A DNA stretch of 46,195 bases from Actinomycetales bacterium (GCA_015655375.1 JAATFD010000026.1:1-46195), one strand, 5' to 3'. Counted from the first letter of the stretch, positions 1 to 8,872 are shown. Made by a program: numbers and translations. The notes: a model not told the origin generated them from the letters alone.

Positions 1-870
1 AACGTCGACCTCGTGACGCTGGGCCTCAACCTATTCAGCCAGGGGATCGACCCTGGCATCGACTTCTCCGGCGTCGACGAGGTTCGCCGCGTCGTCGAGC
101 ACTGTACCCAGATGTCGACCGCGCCGCGCATGCCCTACGTCGGCGACCTCGTCTACACATCCTTCTCGGGGTCTCACCAGGATGCGATCAAGAAGGGTTT
201 TGCCGCCAGGGCCGAGAAAGTCGAGGAAGCCGGCTCCGAGGGCGCGGTCGTCTGGGAGCTTCCCTACCTGCCGATCGATCCGCACGACGTGGGCCGTTCC
301 TACGAGGCCGTCGTGCGCGTCAACTCGCAGTCGGGCAAGGGCGGGATCGCCTACCTCATGTCGACAACACACAGCGTGGATCTTCCGCGCCGCCTTCAGA
401 TCGAGTTCTCTCGCTTGGTCCAGCGGCACACGGACACCTACGGGGGCGAGATCGACGCCGACACGTTGTGGATGATCTTCGCCGACGAGTACCTGCCGAC
501 TGCCGCGGCCGAGGGACTGACTCCCTGGGGGCGTTTCGAGCTGGGAGCCTCGCAGGTGTCCAGCCACGGTGAGGACGAGCACGTCGAGCTGCATGCGACG
601 CTGCGCGACGGGGGAGTACCGGTCGAGATCGATGCGGAAGGATCCGGGCCGATCGATGCATTCGTCTCCGCTTTGCACGATTTCGACCTTGATGTGCGAA
701 TCCTCGACTACTCCGAGCACGCGATGAGCCAGGGACGCGATGCCCGGGCGGCCTCGTACGTCGAGGCGGCGGTCGACGGCCAGATCGTCTGGGGCGTCGG
801 CATCGATTCCTCGATTGCACGCGCGACCTACAAGGCGGTGATTTCCGCGGTCAACCGCGCCCTGCGCTGA
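1..870 (+). CDS. leuA: 2-isopropylmalate synthase, C-terminal part (5' end outside window)
   Basis: This enzyme condenses acetyl-CoA with 2-oxoisovalerate, the first committed step of leucine synthesis in the cytoplasm. The reading frame is open from base 1, so only about 289 C-terminal residues are present; the actinobacterial enzyme is usually 570-640 residues. The first visible residues (VTLGLNLFSQGIDPGIDF, then DLVYTSFSGSHQDAI) are the end of the TIM barrel and the start of the linker typical of the long actinobacterial LeuA. The last 120 or so residues (from about 550) match the leucine-binding regulatory domain, with a final stretch on IDSSIARATYKAVISAVNR. A hairpin follows the stop codon. 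Assignment is firm; the true start cannot be seen. Confidence 0.95.
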   Translation, partial: NVDLVTLGLNLFSQGIDPGIDFSGVDEVRRVVEHCTQMSTAPRMPYVGDLVYTSFSGSHQDAIKKGFAARAEKVEEAGSEGAVVWELPYLPIDPHDVGRSYEAVVRVNSQSGKGGIAYLMSTTHSVDLPRRLQIEFSRLVQRHTDTYGGEIDADTLWMIFADEYLPTAAAEGLTPWGRFELGASQVSSHGEDEHVELHATLRDGGVPVEIDAEGSGPIDAFVSALHDFDLDVRILDYSEHAMSQGRDARAASYVEAAVDGQIVWGVGIDSSIARATYKAVISAVNRALR

Positions 871-876
871 CAACCG

Positions 877-907
877 GAGCCCGTCGGGGCACGCCCCTTC
901 GGGCCTC
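877..907 (+). terminator. hairpin after leuA
   Basis: GAGCCCG at 877-883 pairs with CGGGCCTC at 900-907 with one bulged base, and GGGG/CCCC pairs inside. It lies 7 bases after the leuA stop. No U-run follows, so it could be a weak intrinsic terminator or only an mRNA 3' end stabiliser. Confidence 0.45.
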
Positions 908-1058
908 AGAGGTCATGACACATCACAGCTGAGGGCGTGCTTCGGGGAGGCCATCGGGGTCGGGGTGTGGCGATGGCTCGTTTCGCCCGTGGCGATTAAC
1001 CTCCGCCCGGCCCAGTGTCAATCCGGCCGCGGCCTCGCCCCGGTGCGACAATGTCGAG

Positions 1059-1799
1059 GTGTTGAGGACCTATCGGGATGAAGCCGTCGTCCTGCGCACC
1101 CACAAGCTGGGTGAGGCCGATCGCATCATCACGCTCCTCACTCGCGATAACGGCCAGGTCAGGGCGGTCGCCAAGGGCGTGCGGCGCACGACCTCGAAAC
1201 TCGGTGCGCGCGTCGAGCCCTTCTCCATCATCGATGTGCTCCTGCACCGCGGGCGCAGCCTCGACATCATCACCCAGGTCGAGACGATCACCTCCCACAG
1301 CCGCGCACTGGCCGAGGACTATGACCTCTACACTCCGGGGACCGTCATGGTCGAGACCGCCGAGCGCCTGACCCGCGAGGCCGAGGAAGGCTCCCACGCC
1401 CAATACCTCCTCCTGGTCGGTGCGCTCAACGCGCTCGCCCGACGGCGCCATGCCCCGATGCTCGTCCTCGATTCCTACCTGCTGCGCGCCCTCGCCATCG
1501 CCGGCTGGGCACCCTCATGCTTCGACTGCGCGGTGTGCGGGGCGTCGGGCCCTCACGCGAACTTCTCCATTCCCGAGGGTGGGGCGGTATGTGAGGACTG
1601 CCGTCCGGCCGGGTCCGCGGCGCCCTCATCGGATGCCATGCGACTGCTCGGCGATCTGCTGAGCGGGGATTGGACCGAGGCCGAGGCGACGGACCGCTAC
1701 TGCCGTGTCGAGGTCGTCGGCCTCGTCTCCGCCTACACCCAATGGCACCTCGAGCGTCGGTTGCGGTCCCTCCAGGTGCTCGAGAGTTCGAGGAGCTGA
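1059..1799 (+). CDS. recO: DNA repair protein RecO
   Basis: RecO anneals single strands and loads RecA on SSB-coated DNA together with RecR in recombinational repair. The 246-residue protein starts with the usual N-terminal OB fold (RTYRDEAVVLRTHKLGEADR, GQVRAVAKGVRR) and has a four-cysteine zinc site near residues 151-178 (CFDCAVC ... CEDC). The GTG start at 1059 gives the standard N-terminus. There is no clear ribosome binding site; GACAAT at 1047-1052 sits six bases before the GTG and could be the -10 of a leaderless transcript. The stop lies two bases before uppS, and recO-uppS is a common actinobacterial pair, so the two are probably co-transcribed. Confidence 0.93.
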   Translation: MLRTYRDEAVVLRTHKLGEADRIITLLTRDNGQVRAVAKGVRRTTSKLGARVEPFSIIDVLLHRGRSLDIITQVETITSHSRALAEDYDLYTPGTVMVETAERLTREAEEGSHAQYLLLVGALNALARRRHAPMLVLDSYLLRALAIAGWAPSCFDCAVCGASGPHANFSIPEGGAVCEDCRPAGSAAPSSDAMRLLGDLLSGDWTEAEATDRYCRVEVVGLVSAYTQWHLERRLRSLQVLESSRS

Positions 1800-1801
1800 C
1801 G

Positions 1802-2680
1802 ATGGGTCAGAAGGACCAGGACATCGCAGCTGGTGACGGTGCGGACGGTGCCCACCGGCTCTCCCTCACCCCCATGGACCGGGCGCCCAGTGACCCGGCC
1901 TCTCCCGTTCTCGGACCCCGGCAATGGGACCATGAGGCGCCGCACTTCTCCCGCGGCGAGGTCCCCACCCACGTCGCTCTCGTGATGGACGGGAACGGGA
2001 GGTGGGCGAATTCCCGGGGGCTGCCACGCACCGACGGCCACCGGGCGGGGGAATACGCCCTGCTCGACACGATTGCGGGAGCGATCGACGCGGGAGTCCG
2101 GTACCTCTCCGTCTACACGTTCTCGACTGAGAACTGGAAGCGTTCGCCGGCCGAGGTCCGTTTCATCATGCATTATGCGACCGATGTGCTCCGACGTCGG
2201 ACCGGTCTACTCGACCACTGGGGTGTGCGGGTGCGCTGGTCCGGTCGTGAACCCCGACTCTGGAAGTCTGTCGTCCATGCACTCCAGGAGGCCGAGCGGG
2301 TGACGCGTGCCAACACGACGATCGACCTCGTCATGTGCGTCAACTATGGGGGGCGCGCGGAGATCGCCGACGCCGCTCGCTCGATCGCCCGCGAGGTCGC
2401 CGCCGGTCGGATGAGCCCGAGCGGGGTGACCGAGCGGAGTTTTGCCCGCCACCTCTATCTACCGGACATCCCCGACGTCGATCTGATGGTCAGGACCTCG
2501 GGAGAACAGCGGATCTCGAATTATCTTCTGTGGCAACTGGCCTACGCGGAGATGATGTTCGTCGACACCCCGTGGCCGGCCTTCGACCGGGAAACGCTGT
2601 GGGACTGCTTGCTGGCCTACGCGGGCCGTGACCGTCGCTTCGGAGGCGCACAGGATCGGATTTCCCGGACTGTCGACTGA
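1802..2680 (+). CDS. uppS: isoprenyl transferase (undecaprenyl diphosphate synthase family)
   Basis: A cis-prenyltransferase that extends a short allylic diphosphate with isopentenyl diphosphate to make the C50-C55 lipid carrier for peptidoglycan and other wall polymers. The 292-residue protein has the catalytic block HVALVMDGNGRWAN with Asp63, the FSTENWKRSPAEV segment and the C-terminal RTSGEQRISNYLLWQ substrate-binding motif. The first 50 or so residues are a poorly conserved extension. The ATG at 1802 was chosen because it follows the recO stop by two bases and lies behind a GAGGAG-like site inside the end of recO. Whether the product is C50 or C55 cannot be told from sequence. Confidence 0.94.
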   Translation: MGQKDQDIAAGDGADGAHRLSLTPMDRAPSDPASPVLGPRQWDHEAPHFSRGEVPTHVALVMDGNGRWANSRGLPRTDGHRAGEYALLDTIAGAIDAGVRYLSVYTFSTENWKRSPAEVRFIMHYATDVLRRRTGLLDHWGVRVRWSGREPRLWKSVVHALQEAERVTRANTTIDLVMCVNYGGRAEIADAARSIAREVAAGRMSPSGVTERSFARHLYLPDIPDVDLMVRTSGEQRISNYLLWQLAYAEMMFVDTPWPAFDRETLWDCLLAYAGRDRRFGGAQDRISRTVD

Positions 2681-2828
2681 CTGTCCTACGCTGTCGCGAC
2701 AGTTCCATCTTCTGCGGGACAGGTCGATCGCCGAAACCGTGAAAAGAAACAATGTCGGCAATTGACGAGGGGAGCGAGGTCCCGGGCCTGGCGCCGTGCA
2801 GCGTGGATCGGGAGCTTGGAACCGATTC

Positions 2829-4477
2829 ATGACGAGTGATCAGGCCGCGAAGACAGAGCTCAGTGACCATCCCAGTGACCCGAGGACGCGCGAAGAGGGT
2901 GGTGAGAGCCGGCCCGGACTGGATCGCTGGGTCTTCGGCGCGACAGCCATTCTGGTACTTGCCTTCCTGACCTGGGGCGTCGTGAGTCCCGAGGGCCTCG
3001 GTGCGGTCGCATCCTCCGCCCTGAGTATCGTCATCACGGACTTCGGATGGCTCTTCGTCATCGCGGACACCGTGTTCGTCATCTTCATCCTCGTCGTGGC
3101 ATTCAGCCGCTTCGGCCGGATTCCACTGGGCGAGGACGGAGAGACCCCGCAGTTCCGCACTTCGTCGTGGATCGCGATGATGTTCGCGGCGGGGATGGGC
3201 ATCGGATTGGTGTTCTACGGGGTGGGGGAGCCTCTGTTCTTCTACGTCTCGCCCCCTCCAGGAACGGCGGATGCCGAGACCTCCGACGCAATCAGCACCG
3301 CGATGGGGACGTCGATGTTCCACTGGACCCTCTATCCCTGGGCGATGTGCGCGGTCATGGGACTCGGGATGGCTTATGGAACCTACCGACTCGGCCGTTC
3401 ACGGCTGTTCTCCTCGATGTTTGTGGGGTTGTTCGGTCCGCGTGTCGTCAACGGTGTCGGTGGTCGCGTCATCAACGTGTTGCCGTCATCGTCTTCGTCG
3501 GCGGGCCCACGCTGTTCATCCTCAACATCCTGGCGACCTCAGTGGGTTCCTTCATCGGTGATCTGCCGCGGATGGCCTCGCAGACGGCAGCCAGTGGCGA
3601 CGCGTCGATCACCGTATGGATGTCGAACTGGACCATCTTCTTCTGGGCGTGGTGGATCTCCTGGTGTCCCTTCGTGGGTCTGTTCATCGCGAGGATCTCC
3701 CGAGGGCGTACGATCCGCCAGTTCGTCACGGGCGTGCTCCTGGTTCCCTCTCTGGTGTCGCTGGTCTGGTTCGCCATCCTCGGTGGCGGCGCCATCGGGG
3801 TTCTTGAGCGTGCTCGTGCCCAGGGCGGGGACGCCGGACTTCTGACCACATCGGAGGATGGCTCCGTCACTGTCAACTTCGATGCGGTCCTCTTCAACTT
3901 CCTCGACGCACTTCCCGTTCCCATGTGGGTGACGCTGGCATTGACGGTTCTGTGTGTCGTCCTGGTCGCGATCTTCTTCGTGACGGGTGCCGATTCCGCG
4001 TCGATCGTCATGGCGGGTCTCACCGAGAAAGGGGCAGAGAAACCCTCACGCTGGAACGTGGTCTTCTGGGGAGCGGCGACCGGCAGTGTGGCGGCGGTGA
4101 TGCTTCTGGCGGGCGGTGACCACCCCGACGAGGCACTCAACGGGTTGAAGAACATCACGATCGTGACGGCGCTGCCCTTTGTCGTCGTCATGCTCGTGCT
4201 GTGTGTGTCGATCTGGAAGGATCTGTCCGTCGACCCGATGATCATCCAGAACAGATTGGCGCGTGACGTGCTCGAGCGGACGGTCGCGACGGCCGTCGAA
4301 CGCCACAATGGAGAGCCTTTCGAACTCAGTATCCACGGAACGATCACGTCGCTCGAGGAAGCTGAATTCCGTCAATGGTGGCGCCGACACCAGCGGGTCG
4401 TCCGGACTCTCCGCGCAATCGGATCGGCTCCGAACCGTGCTCGCGCTCTGGTGAGACGGCGCCGGGAAACCGACTGA
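2829..4477 (+). pseudogene. BCCT-family (betaine/carnitine/choline) transporter, broken by internal out-of-frame deletion
   Basis: Intact members import betaine, choline or carnitine through 12 membrane helices. From ATG 2829 the frame encodes a normal N-terminal half: the GMGIGLVFYGVGEP motif, the FHWTLYPWAM helix, and GGRVINV at about 3462-3479. The family then normally continues with roughly 70 residues (the FGTA/LGLGALQ helix and the next one) before FVVGPTxxILN. Here the sequence jumps to VIVFVGGPTLFILN at about 3485, in a different frame (+2 relative to the first part). The second half is well preserved, including TIFFWAWWISWCPFVG and GADSAS, and ends at 4477. About 200 bases seem to be missing and the frame is lost. 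Both halves keep good codon use, so the event looks recent or is an assembly error. No alternative start would restore a full transporter. Confidence 0.85.
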
Positions 4478-4585
4478 TCGGCCGAGTCCGGTGAGGACCG
4501 GCTCGAGGGGAGCGGACTCGTCGGGCTGAAGGGGCAGGGGAGAACATCCGTTTCGGACACCGCCGAGGGGGCCACCCAGCGACAG

Positions 4586-4630
4586 CGACGTGGTCCCGGG
4601 TTCCGATGAACGGAGCCCGGGACCACGTCG
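4586..4630. terminator. bidirectional terminator between the BCCT gene and the DedA-type gene
   Basis: A perfect 15-bp inverted repeat: CGACGTGGTCCCGGG at 4586-4600 and its complement at 4616-4630, with further pairing in the 15-base centre (TCCG/CGGA). It lies between two convergent genes and can serve both strands. There is no strong U-run on either side. Confidence 0.75.
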
Positions 4631-4646
4631 GGAGGCGGAGTGGGGA

Positions 4647-5171
4647 TCAGCGGGCTGCGTCCGCGGGGGAAGCGGCGGAATCGCCCTCGTGATGGGAGCG
4701 GTGGTGCCACACGTAGACGCCGATCCCGACGAGGACAAGGACGATGGCGGCCCAGGCCCACGGACTTCCTGCGACGGCGGCGAGAACGGCCATCCACACG
4801 GCGAGCATCCCGAGCCCGTAGAGGAAGGCCCATGCAAGACACCCGGGGATCATTGCCAAGGTGTACGTGCGCCACTTGAGGCGAACGACGCCTGATCCGG
4901 CGTTGACCGCAGTCTGGACGCCGACAGTGAGGAAGCACAGGGGAATGATGATGAGCCCCCATCGCTCCAACAGGGCCGCGCCTCTGTGGGGGACCGGGCC
5001 GTCGAACCAGCGGGCAATGCGTCCGCGGAATCCCTCACGATCGGCACCGGTCAACACGCCGCGTGCGGCAAGTCGGCCGAGCCAATAGGTTCCCTGGGCG
5101 CGGAAGAAAACCACGAAGAACAGGAAGACGATCAGAGGTGCTCCGGAGGAGGCCCAGTCGGGTGCCGGCAT
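4647..5171 (-). CDS. DedA/VTT-family-like small membrane protein
   Basis: A 174-residue protein with about four membrane segments (APLIVFLFFVVFFRA near the start; LLERWGLIIIPLCFLTVGVQTAVNAGSG; MIPGCLAWAFLYGLGMLAVW; a C-terminal AWAAIVLVLVGIGVYVW). The G-V/T-QTAVNAGSG...PGxLAWA pattern resembles the VTT domain of DedA proteins, which flip lipids (undecaprenyl phosphate or phosphatidylethanolamine) in known cases. It is shorter than most DedA proteins. The ATG at 5171 lies five bases after the zur stop, with GGGGAGAG inside the end of zur as ribosome binding site, so it is probably translated with zur. A link to zinc is suggested only by this neighbourhood. Confidence 0.7.
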   Translation of the reverse strand: MPAPDWASSGAPLIVFLFFVVFFRAQGTYWLGRLAARGVLTGADREGFRGRIARWFDGPVPHRGAALLERWGLIIIPLCFLTVGVQTAVNAGSGVVRLKWRTYTLAMIPGCLAWAFLYGLGMLAVWMAVLAAVAGSPWAWAAIVLVLVGIGVYVWHHRSHHEGDSAASPADAAR

Positions 5172-5176
5172 GACAG

Positions 5177-5632
5177 TCAGTTCTCTCCCCGTGCGCTGGG
5201 GGCGCCAGTGCTGACCGATGGGGGAGTCCCTGCCGTTTCGGCGGCCAGCTCTGCGGTGCAGTCGGCGCACAGACCGAACAACTCAATCGAGTGCTCGACG
5301 GCGGTGTAGCCGTGGGAGCGGGCGATCTCGGTCACCCAGGACTCGACGTCGGCCATCGAGATCTCCTCGGTGTGTCCGCAGTTTCGGCAGACCAGATGAT
5401 GGTGATGCCCATGTGCCGCGCACAGGCGGTAGAGGCATTCGCCATCGGCCGCGCGCAGGACGTCGACCTCATCCGACTCGGACAGGGATTGGAGATTGCG
5501 GTAGACCGTGGCGAGGCCGACGCGGTGTCCCTGGCGTTGAAGATCGTCGAAGATCTGTTGGGCCGAGCGGAAGTCGTCGAGGCGTTCAAGTTCCTCGTAG
5601 ACCGACTGACGCTGGCGCGTCATGCGCTGCAC
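5177..5632 (-). CDS. zur: Fur-family metal regulator, probably zinc uptake repressor Zur
   Basis: A zinc-binding repressor that shuts zinc uptake genes when zinc is plentiful. The 151-residue protein has the Fur winged helix (LDDFRSAQQIFDDLQRQGHRVGLATVYRNLQ) and the metal sites HGHHHHLVCRNCGH and LCADC, giving two CxxC pairs for structural zinc. The GTG at 5632 was chosen because GGAGGAACC precedes it directly; ATG 5623 is an alternative giving 148 residues. It is divergent from znuACB, and a Fur/Zur-like dyad overlaps the znuA promoter, which is the main reason to call it Zur rather than Fur. Confidence 0.85.
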   Translation of the reverse strand: MQRMTRQRQSVYEELERLDDFRSAQQIFDDLQRQGHRVGLATVYRNLQSLSESDEVDVLRAADGECLYRLCAAHGHHHHLVCRNCGHTEEISMADVESWVTEIARSHGYTAVEHSIELFGLCADCTAELAAETAGTPPSVSTGAPSARGEN

Positions 5633-5965
5633 GGTTCCTCCCATCGCCGACGGGTCACCATGACCCGCTGCTGGATCGGACGCTCGGGTCGGGGCCTCGT
5701 GCCGTCATTTTCTGACATGAGATCCGTATCACGGCGAGCGGCCGGCCCTCAGTGTACACAGCAGAATCCTGTCGTCCGTGTGAGCCGAGGCACGTCAGGA
5801 TCGAGCTCGAGAAGGGCTCGGAGCCCGTGTCTCCATCGCGATTTCTCGCTGCGGAAGAGCCTACGCACGCTTTTGACAATGCTTCTCATTAAGAATAGCC
5901 TATCCAGCGCTGCTGTGAGGCAGCGGTCGCCGTTGGAGGCGACCCGATCACTAGATGAGGTATCG
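5633..5965. other. divergent zur / znuA intergenic region
   Basis: This 333-base gap has no gene that I can support. It holds the znuA promoter and the Zur-like operator at 5873-5901. On the zur side, the sequence CATTTTCTGACATG near 5706-5719 is AT-richer than its surroundings and may contain a weaker regulator site or the zur promoter, but I could not define a -35/-10 pair there. Confidence 0.5.
5873..5901 (+). promoter_or_regulatory. znuA promoter overlapped by Zur-like operator
   Basis: TTGACA at 5873-5878 and TAGCCT at 5896-5901 are spaced by 17 bases. The 18 bases at 5874-5891 (TGACAATGCTTCTCATTA) form an imperfect dyad AATG-n5-CATT and resemble the TGAAAATCATTTTCATTA-type Zur sites of mycobacteria (14 of 18 positions by my comparison with the remembered consensus). 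Binding here would block RNA polymerase, fitting zinc-dependent repression by the divergent zur product. Confidence 0.7.
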
Positions 5966-6916
5966 ATGAACACACGATTTGCTCCAACCACGGCGGCCGT
6001 GGGCGCCTTGGCCATCATCGGGCTCTCCGCCTGCGCGACCTCCACGGGCGCGCAGTCCGCGGCCGACGAATCGAGCAGTGCGAGCGCCTCGACCCTTGCA
6101 CCGTCGACTGTGGTGATCGTCGCCTCCACGAATGTCTGGGGCGACATCGCCTCGACGATCGGCGGCGACAAGGTCGAGGTCACGAGCCTCATCTCCGACC
6201 CCGATCAGGATCCTCACGAATACGAGGCGAACTCGCGCAACCAGCTGGCGCTGTCCTCCGCCCAGATCGTCATCGAGAACGGTGGCGGCTACGACGACTT
6301 CGTCGACACGATGCTCTCCTCGGCGAAGAACACCTCGGCGGAGGTCATCAACGCGGTCGACATCTCGGGGTTCGCGGCTTCCGAGGGCGATGAACTCAAT
6401 GAGCACGTCTGGTACGACTACGGCACGGTCGCCAAGGTGGCCGATGCGATCTCGGCGGCTCTGACCACGGCCGATCCGGCCGATGCGGAGACCTTCACCC
6501 AGAATGCGACGACCTTCAAGCAGGGCCTCGACACCCTCAACGACTCGGCCGCGAAGGTGAAGGCCGCGCATGCGGGTGCGGGAGTCGCGATCACCGAGCC
6601 CGTTCCGCTCTACCTTCTGGAGAACATGGGTCTGGACAACAAGACTCCCGGTGAGTTCTCCGAGGCGATCGAGGAGGAGACCGACGTGCCGGCCGACGTG
6701 CTCAAGGAGACGACCGACCTGTTCGCCAACCACGAGGTTTCCGTGCTCGTCTACAACGAACAGACCTCCGGTCCCCAGACCGAGGCCGTCCTGACGGCAG
6801 CGAAGGACGCCAACGTCGCCGTCGTCCCCGTTCAGGAGACCCTCCCCGAGGGGACCGACTACCTGGGCTGGCAGAGCACGATCATCGACGAGATCTCCCA
6901 GGCGCTCCAGGGCTGA
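5966..6916 (+). CDS. znuA: zinc ABC transporter substrate-binding lipoprotein
   Basis: Captures extracellular zinc (possibly manganese) for the ZnuCB permease. The 316-residue protein starts with a lipoprotein signal peptide ending in the lipobox LSAC (residues 19-22), then a serine/alanine-rich linker, then the cluster A-I fold with likely metal ligands in DPDQDPHEYE and NEHVWYDY and a C-terminal VYNEQTSGPQTEAV segment. The usual His of the third ligand region is replaced by ITEPVPLYLLENMGL, a variant often seen in actinobacterial members. ATG 5966 has GAGG six bases upstream. It is the first gene of znuACB under the Zur-like operator; a strong hairpin separates it from znuC. Confidence 0.9.
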   Translation: MNTRFAPTTAAVGALAIIGLSACATSTGAQSAADESSSASASTLAPSTVVIVASTNVWGDIASTIGGDKVEVTSLISDPDQDPHEYEANSRNQLALSSAQIVIENGGGYDDFVDTMLSSAKNTSAEVINAVDISGFAASEGDELNEHVWYDYGTVAKVADAISAALTTADPADAETFTQNATTFKQGLDTLNDSAAKVKAAHAGAGVAITEPVPLYLLENMGLDNKTPGEFSEAIEEETDVPADVLKETTDLFANHEVSVLVYNEQTSGPQTEAVLTAAKDANVAVVPVQETLPEGTDYLGWQSTIIDEISQALQG

Positions 6917-6935
6917 TCCACTAGCATTGCCGACA

Positions 6936-6986
6936 CGCCACGACGGTCGCGGCACCTCCACATCGGGGGCCGCGACCGTCGTGGCG
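6936..6986 (+). terminator. perfect 17-bp hairpin between znuA and znuC
   Basis: CGCCACGACGGTCGCGG at 6936-6952 is exactly complementary to 6970-6986, with a 17-base loop. No U-run follows, and znuC starts 56 bases later. It may be a partial terminator or an mRNA-stabilising end that yields more substrate-binding protein than permease. Confidence 0.7.
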
Positions 6987-7042
6987 TGAGCGCTCCACCG
7001 GGGCCGACCCCGCGAGCGCAGGCTCCATCTCAAGGAGGTTTC

Positions 7043-7918
7043 GTGTCCGACATCGCGCAGACGGGATCATCGTCGCTGGCGACGCCCGATCCGTCGTCGG
7101 GAGATCCCGCACAGGCACCGGTCCTGAGTCTGAGGGGGGCGACCCTGACGCTCGGCGGGCGCACCCTCTGGTCCGACCTCGACCTGGAGGTTGCACCGGG
7201 GGAGTTCATCGCCGTTCTCGGCGCCAATGGAACGGGAAAGACCAGCCTCCTGCGCACGGTTCTGGGCGAGCACGACCTCGACTCGGGGTCGATGAGGTTC
7301 CTCGGCGCCGAGCTGCGTCGAGGCAATCACCGGATCGGATACGTGCCTCAGCAACGTCTGTCGGACCAGGACCTGCCGGTTCGCGCTCGCGACCTGGTGA
7401 CAATGGGAATCGACGGGCACCGGTGGGGAACGGGTCTGCCCTCTGCTCGGCGACGGGCCCGTGTCGACGAGTTGCTCGACTCGGTGGGGGCCCGGCACCT
7501 GGCCGGCATGCGGATCGGGCTGCTCTCCGGCGGTGAGCAGCAGCGGGTCCGGATGGCGCAGGCACTGGCTGGTGACCCGAAGCTCGTCTTGGCCGACGAG
7601 CCCTTCCTCTCTCTCGATCTGCGCAGACAGGGTGAGATCTCTGCCCTCATCGAGGACAAGCGCCGGCAACTGGGATTTGCGGTGCTGCTCGTCACCCATG
7701 ACGTCAATCCGATCCTCGATGTCGTCGACCGCGTCCTCTATCTGGCCGAGGGCAGCGCGAAGCTGGGAACCCCCGACGAGGTCCTGCGTTCCGACGTTCT
7801 CACCGATCTCTATCACTCTCCGGTCGAGGTGATCCGGCAGGCCGGGCGCGTCCTCGTCGTCGGGATCCCCGAGTCGCCACAGGACGCCCAAGCCCATCAC
7901 GAGGAGGCCCACCGATGA
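7043..7918 (+). CDS. znuC: zinc ABC transporter ATP-binding protein
   Basis: The ATPase that powers ZnuB. The 291-residue protein has Walker A GANGTGKTS, the Q-loop region YVPQQR, signature LSGGEQQR, Walker B LVLADEP and the switch His in VTHD. The start is GTG 7043, preceded by a near-perfect AAGGAGG seven bases upstream; the first 30 residues are a variable extension. Its last codons overlap the znuB start by four bases (ATGA), so the two are translationally coupled. Confidence 0.92.
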   Translation: MSDIAQTGSSSLATPDPSSGDPAQAPVLSLRGATLTLGGRTLWSDLDLEVAPGEFIAVLGANGTGKTSLLRTVLGEHDLDSGSMRFLGAELRRGNHRIGYVPQQRLSDQDLPVRARDLVTMGIDGHRWGTGLPSARRRARVDELLDSVGARHLAGMRIGLLSGGEQQRVRMAQALAGDPKLVLADEPFLSLDLRRQGEISALIEDKRRQLGFAVLLVTHDVNPILDVVDRVLYLAEGSAKLGTPDEVLRSDVLTDLYHSPVEVIRQAGRVLVVGIPESPQDAQAHHEEAHR

Positions 7919-8784
7919 CATCTCTGCTCCTTCCGGCGGGGAACGCGTGGTGGAACGACATCGTCAACTTCTCCGACTACGGGGACCTGGTCGTCCTTCT
8001 GCGCAACTCGATCCTTGCCGGTGCGGTTCTGGCGGTCATCGGTGGCCTGATCGCCGTCTTCGTCGTCCAACGCGACATGGCCTTCGCCGTGCACGGCATC
8101 TCCGAGCTGTCCTTCTCCGGGGGTGCTGCGGGGCTGCTGCTGGGTATCGGCGTCGTGCCGGGGGCACTGCTCGGCTCGATGCTCGCGGCGTTGTTGATCG
8201 GGTTGATGGGGACCAAGGAACGGGAGCGGAACTCGGCGATCGCGGTCATCATGCCGTTCGGCCTGGGCCTGGGAATCCTCTTCCTCAGTCTGGCTCCGGG
8301 ACGCACGGCCAATAAATTCGGCCTGCTGACGGGCCAGATCGTCGCGATCGACGATCCGCAGCTCACGGCGATGACGATGATTGCGGCCATCACGCTGGTC
8401 GGGATTCTTCTGATCTGGCGCCCGCTGTCCTTCGCGAGCCTCGATCCGCAGGTTGCACGTGCGCGGGGGCTGCCGATGATGGGCCTGTCCCTGGCCTTCA
8501 TGGCATTGCTCGGGCTCACCGTGGCCGTCAGCGTCCAGATCGTCGGCGCCCTGCTGGTCATGTCGGTCCTTGTCACGCCGGCCGCGGCGGCGATGCGGCT
8601 GTCGGCCTCGCCCGTCGTTGTCCCGATCCTTTCCGTGGTCTTTGCCCTCGTCTCGGTGGTCGGGGGGATCCTGCTCGCTCTGGGATCCGCGGTCCCGATC
8701 AGCCCCTTCGTCACGACGATCTCGTTCATCATCTACGTCATCGCGCGTGTCGTCGAACGGCTGCGGGCCGACGTCCGCCACTGA
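7915..8784 (+). CDS. znuB: zinc ABC transporter permease
   Basis: An integral membrane permease of the ABC-3 family, 289 residues with about eight hydrophobic segments. Family signs are RDMAFAVHGISELSFSGGAAG near residues 47-67, where the His-containing H(x)ISE element is conserved, and LVMSVLVTPAAAAMRLS near residue 220. It starts at ATG 7915, overlapping the end of znuC, and ends the znu operon. glyS begins 142 bases downstream behind its own promoter. Confidence 0.92.
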   Translation: MTSLLLPAGNAWWNDIVNFSDYGDLVVLLRNSILAGAVLAVIGGLIAVFVVQRDMAFAVHGISELSFSGGAAGLLLGIGVVPGALLGSMLAALLIGLMGTKERERNSAIAVIMPFGLGLGILFLSLAPGRTANKFGLLTGQIVAIDDPQLTAMTMIAAITLVGILLIWRPLSFASLDPQVARARGLPMMGLSLAFMALLGLTVAVSVQIVGALLVMSVLVTPAAAAMRLSASPVVVPILSVVFALVSVVGGILLALGSAVPISPFVTTISFIIYVIARVVERLRADVRH

Positions 8785-8866
8785 GCGGGTGATCCGATCT
8801 GGGGCTGGCCGATGACGCGCCGTGCATGTCCCGTGGGCCTCGGACGGCGCGGTCGGCCGACGCCGG

Positions 8867-8872
8867 TAGAAT
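8867..8872 (+). promoter_or_regulatory. glyS -10 box
   Basis: TAGAAT lies 54 bases before the glyS start and fits the actinobacterial TAnnnT -10. No clear -35 is visible. It implies a 5' leader of about 47 bases. Confidence 0.5.

Noticed and set aside
4590-4895. Plus-strand frame opposite the DedA-type gene
   Set aside because: The minus strand carries clear membrane segments, a coupled start and a ribosome binding site; the plus frame is its shadow.
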